Assembly: GCF_018130465.1 (NCBI RefSeq)
Contig: NZ_JAFCKJ010000006.1
Location: 1 to 64,000, forward strand
Direction of reading: 5' to 3'
Length of the DNA: 64,000 nt
From: Bradyrhizobium canariense
GTDB taxonomy: Bacteria > Pseudomonadota > Alphaproteobacteria > Rhizobiales > Xanthobacteraceae
Shown: positions 24,830 through 32,908 of the stretch, in pieces
How the letters are laid out: each line of letters opens with the position of its first letter
Numbering within the stretch: the stretch's first letter is position 1
The notes under the pieces: model-generated
The model's input: the letters and a program-made list of their open reading frames with translations, nothing else
Databases searched by the model: none
What the model was told of the DNA's origin: nothing
Translations under genes and position numbers: made by a program

Positions 24830-26128
24830 ATGCAGATGCCTGTCACCCCTCCTTATTCGGATCTCGAACAGCGCGTGCTGTCGCACATCACGGAGGAGCG
24901 CTGGCTTGAACTCGCATCCGAACTGATCCGCACCGGCCAGCCCCGTTCCGGCAATCCGCTGGATCCCGATTTGCCGCCTGCCGAGGAAGAGGCGATCTCG
25001 ATGCTGGTCGCGGGCAAGCTCGAAGCGCTCGGCATGGAGGTCACCAAGCACAGCGCGCAGCCGCACCGGCCGAACGTGCTCGGCGTGCTCAAGGGACGGG
25101 ACGGCGCGCCCTCGCTCATTCTCAACGATCACCTCGACACCTATCCGGTCGTCGAGCCCGAGAAATGGCACATGACGGATTTCGATCCGTTCAAGGCGAC
25201 GCGCCACGGCGATTTGCTCTATGCGCGCGGCACTTCCGACACGCGCGGGAACCTCGCTGCATCGTTGCTCGCAGTGCAGGCCCTGATCGCAGCGGGCGTG
25301 AAGTTCGATGGCACCTTGATGTGCTGCTACACCGTCGACGAGGAGCGGAACGGCACCGAGGGCTCCATCTACATGCTGAACAAGGTTGGCCTTACCGCCG
25401 ACTACGAGATCACCGCCGAGCCGACCGCCTGGGGTGACGTCAACAAGGACTGGGGCATGAACCTGTCGGTGGCCAATTCCGGCCACTGCCTGATCGAGCT
25501 CACCGTTCACGGCATCAAGTCGCACATCTGGCGGCCGGACATCAGCGTCAACGCCATCATGGAAGCGGCAAAGCTGTTGCCGAAGCTGAAGGACATGGCG
25601 TTCACGCACGTGGCCAGCAGGTTCATGGGACATACGCCGCCCTGCTGCGCCGTGGTGCGCATTCGGGCCGGCCTGCCTGGCGAGATGCAGTTCTCGCCGG
25701 ATGCCTGCACCATCACCCTCGCCGTGGTCGGCATCGTGCCCGGCATGACGCTGTCGAGCGTGATCGCGGACATCGAGCGTCTCGGACGGGACACTTTTGC
25801 GGGCGTGAACGACGTCAAGGTGGAGGTGCGCCAGGTGCCTGGCTCGCTGTTCGTCAACGCGACCGAACCGGTGCCGGTCGAGGAGGAGCCCTGCCGCTCC
25901 TTGCGCGCGGTTTACCGGCGTCTGATGGGCCGCGAGCCCGGGGTCAACCGCAAGAATGCCTTCAACGACACGATCCGCTTCCGCGAAGCCGGAATCAATG
26001 CGGTGACGTTCGGTCCCGGAGAAGACGGCTGGGCCGTCGACAACGAGAACATCTCGATCACCAAGTCGGTGATGGCGACGCGGATCTACGCGCTGACCAT
26101 CATGCAGATCCTGGGAGTGCGGACATGA
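24830..26128 (+). CDS. M20 family deacylase/peptidase (ArgE/DapE-like)
   Basis: 432 residues, a metal-dependent amidohydrolase that removes an acyl or similar group from an amino compound. Metal-site motifs: LILNDHLDTYPVVEPEKW (His and Asp), YARGTSDTRGNLAASLLA (bridging Asp), CYTVDEERNGTEGS (catalytic Glu pair) and EITAEPTAWGD. The C-terminal His motif reads INAVTFGPGEDGWAVDNENI, where the usual GPG-x2-x2-AH has diverged. First gene of an operon with ABC and amidase genes; its stop overlaps the permease start. The substrate is probably an N-acylated or N-carbamoylated compound taken up by the ABC system. Confidence 0.8.
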   Translation: MQMPVTPPYSDLEQRVLSHITEERWLELASELIRTGQPRSGNPLDPDLPPAEEEAISMLVAGKLEALGMEVTKHSAQPHRPNVLGVLKGRDGAPSLILNDHLDTYPVVEPEKWHMTDFDPFKATRHGDLLYARGTSDTRGNLAASLLAVQALIAAGVKFDGTLMCCYTVDEERNGTEGSIYMLNKVGLTADYEITAEPTAWGDVNKDWGMNLSVANSGHCLIELTVHGIKSHIWRPDISVNAIMEAAKLLPKLKDMAFTHVASRFMGHTPPCCAVVRIRAGLPGEMQFSPDACTITLAVVGIVPGMTLSSVIADIERLGRDTFAGVNDVKVEVRQVPGSLFVNATEPVPVEEEPCRSLRAVYRRLMGREPGVNRKNAFNDTIRFREAGINAVTFGPGEDGWAVDNENISITKSVMATRIYALTIMQILGVRT

Positions 26129-26964
26129 GCGTCGAGGCTAGCCCTATGGCCATTCCGATCTCGGCGGATCGCACGCGACGCGGCAGCTTGCGGCTGCGGC
26201 TTCCGAGAGTCTCGCGATCGGTGCTGCTCTCGACGCTGACCGTCGCCGTGCTGCTGGCCGGCTGGGCCATCGTCACGGAGAGAGGCTGGGCCAACGAGCT
26301 GTTCCTGCCGAAGCCACAGGCGGTTTGGGCCGCGTTCGTCAAGACGACGACGAAGGGATATCAGGGCGCGACCCTGCTTCAGCATCTCGGCGCGAGCCTC
26401 TATCGTATCCTCACGGCCTTCACGCTGGCCTGCCTGGTCGGCATCCCGCTCGGAGTCATCATGGGCGTGTCGCGCAACGCACGCGCGCTGCTCAATCCGT
26501 TGATCGAGTTCTACCGGCCACTGCCGCCGCTCGGCCTTTATACGCTGCTGGTGATGTGGCTCGGCATCGGTGAGAGCTCGAAGCTGTCGCTGCTGTTTCT
26601 GGCCGGTTTGCCGGGCATCGTCATCTCGACGATCCAGGCCGTCACCAGCGTGGACCCGGTCTATGTGCGCGCCGCGCAGTCGCTCGGTGCGACCCGGCGC
26701 CACCTGCTGTTTCACGTCTACCTGCCGGCGGCGGGACCGCTGATTCTCGCCGGCATGCGCATCTCGCTCGGATTCACCTACACCGTTCTCGTCGCCGCCG
26801 AAATCGTCGCGGCATCCGCCGGCATCGGCTGGATGATCTGGGACGCCGCAAAATTCCTGCTGTCGGACATCGTGATCATGGGGCTGATCGTGCTCGGTCT
26901 CACCGGCGTCGTGCTCGACCTCATGATGCGCGGCATCGCGAAACTGTTGATGCCGTGGGCCTGA
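26125..26964 (+). CDS. ABC transporter permease, SsuC/TauC type
   Basis: 279 residues, about six membrane segments (VLLSTLTVAVLLAGWAIV, AFTLACLVGIPLGVIMG, and more), with the EAA loop AAQSLGATRRHLLFHVYLP. The family imports nitrate, sulfonates, taurine or pyrimidine precursors. ATG overlaps the deacylase stop (ATGA), so they are coupled. The matching ATPase gene is missing from this operon. Confidence 0.87.
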   Translation: MSVEASPMAIPISADRTRRGSLRLRLPRVSRSVLLSTLTVAVLLAGWAIVTERGWANELFLPKPQAVWAAFVKTTTKGYQGATLLQHLGASLYRILTAFTLACLVGIPLGVIMGVSRNARALLNPLIEFYRPLPPLGLYTLLVMWLGIGESSKLSLLFLAGLPGIVISTIQAVTSVDPVYVRAAQSLGATRRHLLFHVYLPAAGPLILAGMRISLGFTYTVLVAAEIVAASAGIGWMIWDAAKFLLSDIVIMGLIVLGLTGVVLDLMMRGIAKLLMPWA

Positions 26965-26993
26965 ATCCAATTCTGATCGTAGGGGAGACCTCC

Positions 26994-28004
26994 ATGATGA
27001 AGAGACTGATTGCGACGCTCGCTTTTGCCACGTTGGCGCTCACGACCGCAGTACGCGCCGAGGACAAGCCGGCGAAGGTGACCGTCGGCTATCTGAACCT
27101 CGTCAACGCGCAGCTAGTCACCAAGCATCTTGGCCTGCTCGCCAAGGAGATGCCGGGCGTCGACATCAAATACGTCAAGATCGGCGGCGGCGGCGACATG
27201 CTGCGCGCGATCGCCGGGAACGACGTCGACTTCGGCGGCCTTGGCAACCCGCCGACCGCGATCGGCGCGACGCGCGCCCTGCCGATCAAGGGCATCCTGG
27301 TGATCAACATGCTCGACTACGTCGAGTCGCTGGTGGTCCGCACCGACAAGAACATCACCTCGCTCAAGGACCTCAAGGGCAAGACCGTGGCGGCGCCGTT
27401 CGGCTCCACGACACACTACCTCCTGCTCCAGGCGCTCAAGGACGAGGGCGTCGATCCCGCCTCGATGAAGATTTTGGACCTCGCGCCGTCGGACATCGCG
27501 GCGGCCTGGCTTCGCGGCGACATCGACGCGGCCTGGTTCTGGGAGCCGAATCTCGGCAAGGCCGTGAAGAACGGCGGCAAGATCCTCGTCACCTCGGGCG
27601 AGATGGCCAAGCGCGGCTACCCGACCTGGGACATCGGCGTCGTCATGAACGCGTTCGCGGAGAAATACCCGTCCTACGTCGACAAGTTCATCAAGGCCGA
27701 ATGCGAAGGCATCGATTTCTGGCTGAAGAACCCGGAGAAGACCGCGGAGATCATCGCGGAAGAGCTGTCGCTGCCGATCGAGGACGCGCAGCGAATGATG
27801 AAGGGCACCGGAATGGTCCCCTGCAACAAGCAGCTCACGGAGGAGTATCTCGGCACATCCGCGAAAAAGGGCAAGTTCGTCGACACGCTGGTCTCGACCG
27901 CCGACTTCCTGGTGAAGCAGGAGCGCCTGCCGAAGCTGCTGCCGCGCGCCGACTTCGAAGCCTTCATCCAGCCCGCATATCTGGAGAAGGTGATCGGCCG
28001 CTAG
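26994..28004 (+). CDS. ABC transporter substrate-binding protein, TauA/SsuA type
   Basis: 336 residues. Signal peptide MMKRLIATLAFATLALTTAV cleaved near RAE, then KVTVGYLNLVNAQLVTKHLG and VDIKYVKIGGGGDMLRAIAGNDVDFGGLGNPPTAIG, typical of NMT1/TauA-like receptors. GGGGAG 6 bases before the first ATG of the ATGATG pair fixes the start. The ligand is open: taurine-like sulfonates by family, but nitrogen-containing amides by context. A hairpin follows the stop. Confidence 0.85.
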   Translation: MMKRLIATLAFATLALTTAVRAEDKPAKVTVGYLNLVNAQLVTKHLGLLAKEMPGVDIKYVKIGGGGDMLRAIAGNDVDFGGLGNPPTAIGATRALPIKGILVINMLDYVESLVVRTDKNITSLKDLKGKTVAAPFGSTTHYLLLQALKDEGVDPASMKILDLAPSDIAAAWLRGDIDAAWFWEPNLGKAVKNGGKILVTSGEMAKRGYPTWDIGVVMNAFAEKYPSYVDKFIKAECEGIDFWLKNPEKTAEIIAEELSLPIEDAQRMMKGTGMVPCNKQLTEEYLGTSAKKGKFVDTLVSTADFLVKQERLPKLLPRADFEAFIQPAYLEKVIGR

Positions 28005-28009
28005 GGTCG

Positions 28010-28036
28010 GTGCCGGCGGGCTTGTCTCGCCGGCAC
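28010..28036 (+). terminator. Stem-loop after the binding-protein gene
   Basis: Perfect 9-bp stem GTGCCGGCG / CGCCGGCAC with a 9-base loop and no T-tract, 5 bases after the binding protein stop. Such hairpins usually stabilise upstream mRNA and lower expression of the genes after it, keeping the receptor in excess. Confidence 0.5.
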
Positions 28037-28066
28037 ATTGCCAATTCCTGCAAGCACGTGACCGAC

Positions 28067-29446
28067 ATGAATCTCGCACCTCGCCACCTCCGTGCCGCCT
28101 ATCGCAGCGGTGAGCTCAAGCCGTCCGATGTCGCCGCGCATGTGCTGTCGCGCCTTGACGACGCCGACCAGAGCGGCGTCTGGATCTCGACGGCAGATCC
28201 CGAAAGCGTCATGGCAAAGGCACGCGCGCTCGATGCCCGCATCGGCGAGATCGGCGAGCTGCCGCTCTACGGCCTCGTGTTCTCGGTCAAGGATTGCATC
28301 GACGTGGCGGGCGAGCAGACCACCTCGGCCTGCCCGGAATTCGCCTACACCGCGAAAGACACGAGCCCGGTTGTCGCCGATGCCATCGCCGCCGGCGCGA
28401 TCTATCTCGGCAAAACCAACATGGATCAGTTCGCGACCGGCCTCGCCGGCGTGCGCTCGCCCTATGGCATCGCCCGCAACCCGCACAACCCCGACTACAT
28501 CCCCGGCGGCTCCAGCTCGGGCGCGGCGGTATCGGTCGCGACAGGCACCTCGTCCTTTGCTTTCGGTACCGATACCGGCGGATCGGGCAGGGTGCCGGCA
28601 TCCTATTGTGGCGTGACCGGCTTCAAGCCGGCGCCCGGCGCCTTCAGTCAGCGCGGCATGGTCTACGCGTGCCGTAGCTTTGATACCATCTCGCTCTATA
28701 CGCGCGATCCTCGCGATGGCCACGACGTCTATCGCGTGTTGGCGCGGCGCGATGCCGAGGACTGTTTTGCACCGGTCGATTTCGCCGGATGGACGGAGCA
28801 AGCATCTCCAGCGCGGCCCCTCAACATCGCAACGCCGCGTCCGGATCAGCTCAGGTTCTTCGGCGATTCGGAGACGGAGGCGCTGTTCGGCGATGGGCTC
28901 CGCAAGCTGCGGCAGCTCGATCTGTCGGTCACATCGGTCGATTTCTCGCCATTCATTTCGGTCAACGACCTCATGTTTTTCGGACCGTTCCTCGCCGAGC
29001 GGGACGTCTCGGTCGGCGCATTCCTCGACGCCAACCCGGACGCGGGCGTCAAGATCGTGCGCGACCTCGTCATCGGCAGCCGGAAGTTCACGGCGGCCGA
29101 CGCCTATCGTGCGCTCTACAAGGTCAAGGAGGTCCAGCGATCGCTTCGCGATGTCTGGCAAGCCTACGACGCGCTGGTCGTGCCGACGGTCGGCACCGTG
29201 CTGAGCATCGACGACGTCGCGCGCGATCCGCTGACGGCCAACTTCAACAACGGCTATTACACCAATTACGCCAACCCGCTGGGCCTGGCCGGCATCGCCG
29301 TTCCGAACGCCGTCACCGCAGCCGGCGTGCCCTATGGCGTCACGTTCCTGGCGCCGGCCGGCCGGGAGCGCCTGCTCACCGATCTGGCGTGCGCCTTCGT
29401 GGAGGCGGCAGCCCGGCCCGAACGTCTGCGCCGCGTTGCAATCTGA
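28067..29446 (+). CDS. Amidase (AtzF/allophanate hydrolase-like, amidase signature)
   Basis: 459 residues with the full Ser-cisSer-Lys triad of amidase signature enzymes: Lys in LVFSVKDCIDVAGE, cis-Ser in YIPGGSSSGAAVSVA, and nucleophile Ser in FGTDTGGSGRVPA. The sequence around GIARNPHNPDYIPGGSSSG is like AtzF/allophanate hydrolase, but the C-terminal domain of full AtzF (~600 residues) is absent. It would hydrolyse an amide and release ammonia. The ATG at 28067 is used; a GTG three codons earlier is possible. The longer open frame back to 27701 overlaps the binding protein gene and is not real. Confidence 0.82.
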   Translation: MNLAPRHLRAAYRSGELKPSDVAAHVLSRLDDADQSGVWISTADPESVMAKARALDARIGEIGELPLYGLVFSVKDCIDVAGEQTTSACPEFAYTAKDTSPVVADAIAAGAIYLGKTNMDQFATGLAGVRSPYGIARNPHNPDYIPGGSSSGAAVSVATGTSSFAFGTDTGGSGRVPASYCGVTGFKPAPGAFSQRGMVYACRSFDTISLYTRDPRDGHDVYRVLARRDAEDCFAPVDFAGWTEQASPARPLNIATPRPDQLRFFGDSETEALFGDGLRKLRQLDLSVTSVDFSPFISVNDLMFFGPFLAERDVSVGAFLDANPDAGVKIVRDLVIGSRKFTAADAYRALYKVKEVQRSLRDVWQAYDALVVPTVGTVLSIDDVARDPLTANFNNGYYTNYANPLGLAGIAVPNAVTAAGVPYGVTFLAPAGRERLLTDLACAFVEAAARPERLRRVAI

Positions 29447-29493
29447 GCGGAGACCTCCTAGCCTTCGAGCCGTCACTCGAAGGGAGACCGATC

Positions 29494-30222
29494 GTGGGGC
29501 GCAGCGATGCGCATGAGATGGCCGATCCGGGTGAGCCGCGCGCCGAACTGCCACGGCCCGGGACCGGACGTTATGTGCTGAAGGCGTTGGACAAGCCCGA
29601 TCTGGACCTGGTGATGCGAACCGGCAGGCTCGCGACGTACCAGAACCGAGAATATCTGCTGCGGGAGGGCGAGCCCGCAAACGGCGTCCACATCATCCTG
29701 AACGGGATCGTCGAAAGTACCCATGCCGGCACGCAGGGGCGCGAACTGATGCTGTCGACCTGGGAGGCAGGTGATTTCGTCGGCGCGCCCTATATCCTCG
29801 GCGATCACCGCCACAGTTGGTCAGCCCGCGCGCTCGGGCGGGTCGAAGCGCTGCATCTCGACCAGGATGCGGTCCGCCGCTTGATCGCGCAGTCGCCGTC
29901 GTTCGCAGTCGCGCTGATCGAGTGCCTCGGCTTCAAGGGCGAGACCTATTCGATGCTGGCGCAGACGCTGGCGGGACAGAAGGCGGCGGAACGGTTGGTG
30001 CTGCTCCTGGTCAAGCTGTGCGAGAACGCGGCCCAGGATGAGAGCGGCCCGATCTCGCTCGGCCGCATCACGCAGGCCAATCTCGCGCGCATGATCGGCG
30101 CGACGCGCCAGTCGATCAGCCTGATCCTCAGCCGCCTCCAGGACGACGGCATCATCTCGACTGGCCCGACCAAGATGGTCGTCAACGATCTCGCTGCGCT
30201 CCGGAAGCAGGTGACCGACTAG
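29494..30222 (+). CDS. Crp/Fnr family transcriptional regulator
   Basis: 242 residues. N-terminal cyclic-nucleotide-binding-like fold (REYLLREGEPANGVHIILNGIVESTH), dimer helix, and a C-terminal HTH_CRP (ISLGRITQANLARMIGATRQSISLILSRLQDDGII). The four-cysteine iron-sulfur site of Fnr is absent. GTG 29494 follows GGGAG and is preferred; an ATG eight codons later is possible. It lies 47 bases after the amidase gene on the same strand and may regulate the operon in response to a metabolite. Confidence 0.85.
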   Translation: MGRSDAHEMADPGEPRAELPRPGTGRYVLKALDKPDLDLVMRTGRLATYQNREYLLREGEPANGVHIILNGIVESTHAGTQGRELMLSTWEAGDFVGAPYILGDHRHSWSARALGRVEALHLDQDAVRRLIAQSPSFAVALIECLGFKGETYSMLAQTLAGQKAAERLVLLLVKLCENAAQDESGPISLGRITQANLARMIGATRQSISLILSRLQDDGIISTGPTKMVVNDLAALRKQVTD

Positions 30223-30247
30223 GGCCCGGCAACTTAGAAGATCATCT

Positions 30248-30583
30248 TCAGGCCGGCTTCGACGGTGCTGGGACCAGCCCCATGCAGCACTGCACCTCGG
30301 CCGGGACATTGTAGGTCCGCATGATGTGGCGGCTGTCGCGCAGACCGGATGCCTCACGCTGCACCACCAACATCCAGAGCGCGTGGCCGGCTTCCAGCAC
30401 CAGCTTGCGCCTGGCCGGTTGCATCGAGGCCGGCACCTCGGGGAGGGCATGGGCGGCGTCGAATTCGCGCAAGCGCGTCAGCGCCTGTTCGAGCGTGCGG
30501 CCCATCCGTCCAAGCGCGGAGGCCTGTTCCTGAACGATCTCGTAATGGAGGATATCGACCGGCGGCCGAAGATCACGGGACAT
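30248..30583 (-). CDS. Hypothetical protein, DUF6665-like
   Basis: 111 residues, soluble, helical (LHYEIVQEQASALGRMGRTL, then EQALTRLREFD), followed by ARRKLVLEAGHALWMLVVQREASGLRD and a C-terminal Cys pair (EVQCCMGLVP). It resembles small DUF6665 proteins of Bradyrhizobium by memory only. Converges with the Crp/Fnr gene. No function can be given. Confidence 0.5.
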   Translation of the reverse strand: MSRDLRPPVDILHYEIVQEQASALGRMGRTLEQALTRLREFDAAHALPEVPASMQPARRKLVLEAGHALWMLVVQREASGLRDSRHIMRTYNVPAEVQCCMGLVPAPSKPA

Positions 30584-30626
30584 GAGCCCAAATATAATGC
30601 TGAGACTTCTACAGGCGCAACTCAGC

Positions 30627-30712
30627 CGTCATTGCGAGGAGCGAAGCGACGAAGCAATCCAGAGCCTTTCCGCGGAAGGATTCTGGATTGCTTCGCTGCG
30701 CTCGCAATGACG
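30627..30712. repeat. REP-like palindrome, family A, copy 2
   Basis: Same inverted repeat as 18790-18868, with a small insertion in the left arm (CATTGCGAGGAGCGAAGCGA). It lies just downstream of the tetR gene. Confidence 0.85.
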
Positions 30713-30733
30713 GCGAGAGGTTATTCTGCGCCG

Positions 30734-31369
30734 CTACTTCGCCCGGTACGCCGCCAGAAACATCCGCGTCGCGCTGTCGACGACTTCGCTCATGCGCTCT
30801 TCCGACGGCGCAGGCGCGGCCTGGAAGACGAAGGGCAGGAAGAGCGAGGCCTTGCACAGCTCCATGAACTGCGACGCCGCCAGGTCGCAATCGTCGATCT
30901 GGAGATCGCCGGAGGCGGCATGGGCTTTGAGATAGTCGGAGAGGCGGTTGATGGTCTTGTCCAGCACCCGCGCATAATAGCGGCGACCGACATCGGGCAT
31001 GCGCTCGGCGATCGCCATCACGGTGCGGATCGCGGAGCCGCCGCCGGGCCGGCACAGCAGATGGATGTAGGCCTGGCCGAAATCCTTCAGCGTGGTCTCG
31101 GCGTCGCGCGCGGGATCGAAATTGAACACGACCTGACCGTGCTGGAGCGCCTCTTGCTCGAGGATGGCTTCGAACAGCGCACATTTGTCGGCGAAGTAGA
31201 CGTAAAGCGTGCCCTTCGAGACCTGCGCCGCGCGGGCGATCTCACCCATGCTGGAACCGTCAAACCCGAGATCCATGAACACCTTGCGGGCCCCGTCCAG
31301 GATCTGGCGGCGTTTGGAGCTGTCCTCCTCTTGGATGACGTGCAGATGTTCGCGGCCGGCTACAACCAT
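30734..31369 (-). CDS. TetR/AcrR family repressor of the efflux genes
   Basis: 211 residues. Helix-turn-helix in the first 60: ILDGARKVFMDLGFDGSSMG and EIARAAQVSKGTLYVYFADK, the standard TetR signature. The rest is a helical ligand domain (YYARVLDKTINRLSDYLKAH), resembling regulators with a TetR_C domain linked to EmrAB pumps. It is divergent from the HlyD/EmrB pair, with a perfect palindrome at 31468-31488 between them. It is expected to repress both until an efflux substrate binds. The start codon is not certain, as no strong ribosome site is seen. Confidence 0.85.
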   Translation of the reverse strand: MVVAGREHLHVIQEEDSSKRRQILDGARKVFMDLGFDGSSMGEIARAAQVSKGTLYVYFADKCALFEAILEQEALQHGQVVFNFDPARDAETTLKDFGQAYIHLLCRPGGGSAIRTVMAIAERMPDVGRRYYARVLDKTINRLSDYLKAHAASGDLQIDDCDLAASQFMELCKASLFLPFVFQAAPAPSEERMSEVVDSATRMFLAAYRAK

Positions 31370-31467
31370 TGGTTCAGGGTCTCGGAAGGTTTTTGCATCG
31401 GTCCAGGGCCAGGAAACCGAAATAAAGGATTCGGGCCAGTAGGGTCTGTCCGGGAGTATTATCTATA

Positions 31468-31488
31468 TTGACCGAACCGTTCGGTCAA
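31468..31488. promoter_or_regulatory. Palindromic operator, probable TetR site
   Basis: Arms TTGACCGAAC and GTTCGGTCAA are exact reverse complements around one central C, 21 bp in all. Located in the divergent gap between the tetR and hlyD genes. The sequence GACCGAACGGTTCGGTC resembles the core of many TetR/AcrR operators. Confidence 0.8.
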
Positions 31489-31508
31489 TGATATTTGGGA
31501 TGGGCGAG

Positions 31509-31551
31509 AGGGACCGGCCGCACTGCGGCCGTCCCTCATCGCGCTTTTTTT
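31509..31551 (+). promoter_or_regulatory. GC-rich hairpin and T7 tract in the efflux leader
   Basis: AGGGAC-C-GGCCGCA pairs with TGCGGCC-GTCCCT (13 pairs, one bulged C), then 8 bases, then seven Ts, ending just before the GGGGAGG ribosome site of the hlyD gene. Could be an attenuator of the efflux operon; the 8-base gap before the T-tract makes it imperfect. Confidence 0.4.
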
Positions 31552-31563
31552 GGGGAGGCCTTT

Positions 31564-32883
31564 ATGGCCGTATTGAGAGACCAGGCTGCGCGCGTGCTTC
31601 GCGAGGATACTGTGGCGACGCCGGCGTCCGCGGGCGGTGACGCCGCCACCGAGACGTCTGTAGCTCTCGCCGAGCAGTTGCGCTCTCATGTGGCCGAGGA
31701 AACCAAGCGCCGCCCCAGCGAGGCGCCGGAGAAGCCCGTGACCGACAAGCCGGCCGCAGCCCCAGACGCGCCCGCCGCCGCCGGCGCGCCGAAGTCCGGC
31801 AAGCGCAAATTCGTGATGATGGGAGTAGGTCTCGTGCTGGCGCTCGCGGGCGCGAGCTACGCCGGCTATTACACGCTGGTCGGCCGCTTCTACGTCGCCA
31901 CCGACGATGCCTATGTCCGTGCCAACAACACCATGCTGGGCGCGCGCGTTGCCGGCCACATCTCCTCGATCCTCGCCGGCGACAACACGACGGTGCGCGC
32001 CGGCGACATCGTCTTCCGCATCGACGACGGCGACTACAAGATCGCGGTCGACGCCGCCGCGACCAGGATCGCGACCCAGCAGGCCACCATCGATCGCATC
32101 GGTCGCCAGGTCGCGGCGCTCGACAGCCAGGTCGCACAGGCCAAGGCGCAACTCGTCTCCGCCGAAGCCGGCCTCAAGCGCGCCGACCTCGATTATGAGC
32201 GCCAGCAGTCGCTGAGCAACAAGGGTTTTGCCTCGCGCGCCACCTTCGAGAGCTCTGAAGCCGGGCGCGACCAGGGCGCCGCCGCGGTCAAGGCTGCGCA
32301 GGCCGCCTACGACGTCGCGGTCAGCAATGTCGACGTCGCCAAGGCGCAGCAGGCCGAAGCGCAGGCGCAGCTCGCCGAGCTCAGGACCACGCTCGCCAAG
32401 GCCGAGCGCGATCTCGCCTTCACCGCGGTGCGCGCGCCGGTCGACGGCACGTTCTCCAACCGCCTCGTCAGTGCCGGCGACTTCGTCGCGGTTGGCCAGC
32501 GGCTCGGCAACGTCGTGCCGCTCGACAACGTCTATATCGACGCCAATTTCAAGGAGACCCAGCTCAAGCGCATCCGCCCCGGCCAGCCGGTGACGATCAA
32601 GGTCGATGCCTATGGCATGCGCAAGTTCTCCGGCGTCGTCGACAGCATCGCGGCGGGCGCAGGCTCGGTGTTCACGCTGCTGCCGCCTGACAACGCCACC
32701 GGCAACTTCACCAAGATCGTGCAGCGCGTGCCGGTCCGCATCCGCGTGCCGAAGTCGGTCGCGAAGCAAAACCTGCTTCGCGCCGGCATGTCGGTCTATG
32801 CGACCGTCGATACCAACAAGGGCGCGGCCGACGCCGACAGCGAGATCGATCTCGACGACGCCACCATGATCCATCCGCAGTAG
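31564..32883 (+). CDS. HlyD/EmrA-type membrane fusion protein
   Basis: 439 residues. A ~75-residue cytoplasmic N-terminus, one membrane segment (FVMMGVGLVLALAGASYAGYY), then the biotinyl-lipoyl-like half (YVATDDAYVRANNTMLGARV, TTVRAGDIVFRIDDGDYKIA), a coiled-coil hairpin (KAQQAEAQAQLAELRTTLAK and AERDLA) and the second half (FTAVRAPVDGTFSNRLVSAG). It links the inner-membrane pump to an outer-membrane channel. ATG 31564 follows GGGGAGG. The EmrB-type pump is 25 bases downstream. Confidence 0.92.
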   Translation: MAVLRDQAARVLREDTVATPASAGGDAATETSVALAEQLRSHVAEETKRRPSEAPEKPVTDKPAAAPDAPAAAGAPKSGKRKFVMMGVGLVLALAGASYAGYYTLVGRFYVATDDAYVRANNTMLGARVAGHISSILAGDNTTVRAGDIVFRIDDGDYKIAVDAAATRIATQQATIDRIGRQVAALDSQVAQAKAQLVSAEAGLKRADLDYERQQSLSNKGFASRATFESSEAGRDQGAAAVKAAQAAYDVAVSNVDVAKAQQAEAQAQLAELRTTLAKAERDLAFTAVRAPVDGTFSNRLVSAGDFVAVGQRLGNVVPLDNVYIDANFKETQLKRIRPGQPVTIKVDAYGMRKFSGVVDSIAAGAGSVFTLLPPDNATGNFTKIVQRVPVRIRVPKSVAKQNLLRAGMSVYATVDTNKGAADADSEIDLDDATMIHPQ

Positions 32884-32908
32884 CGCACCTGCGCCGCGAG
32901 GTCAGACC

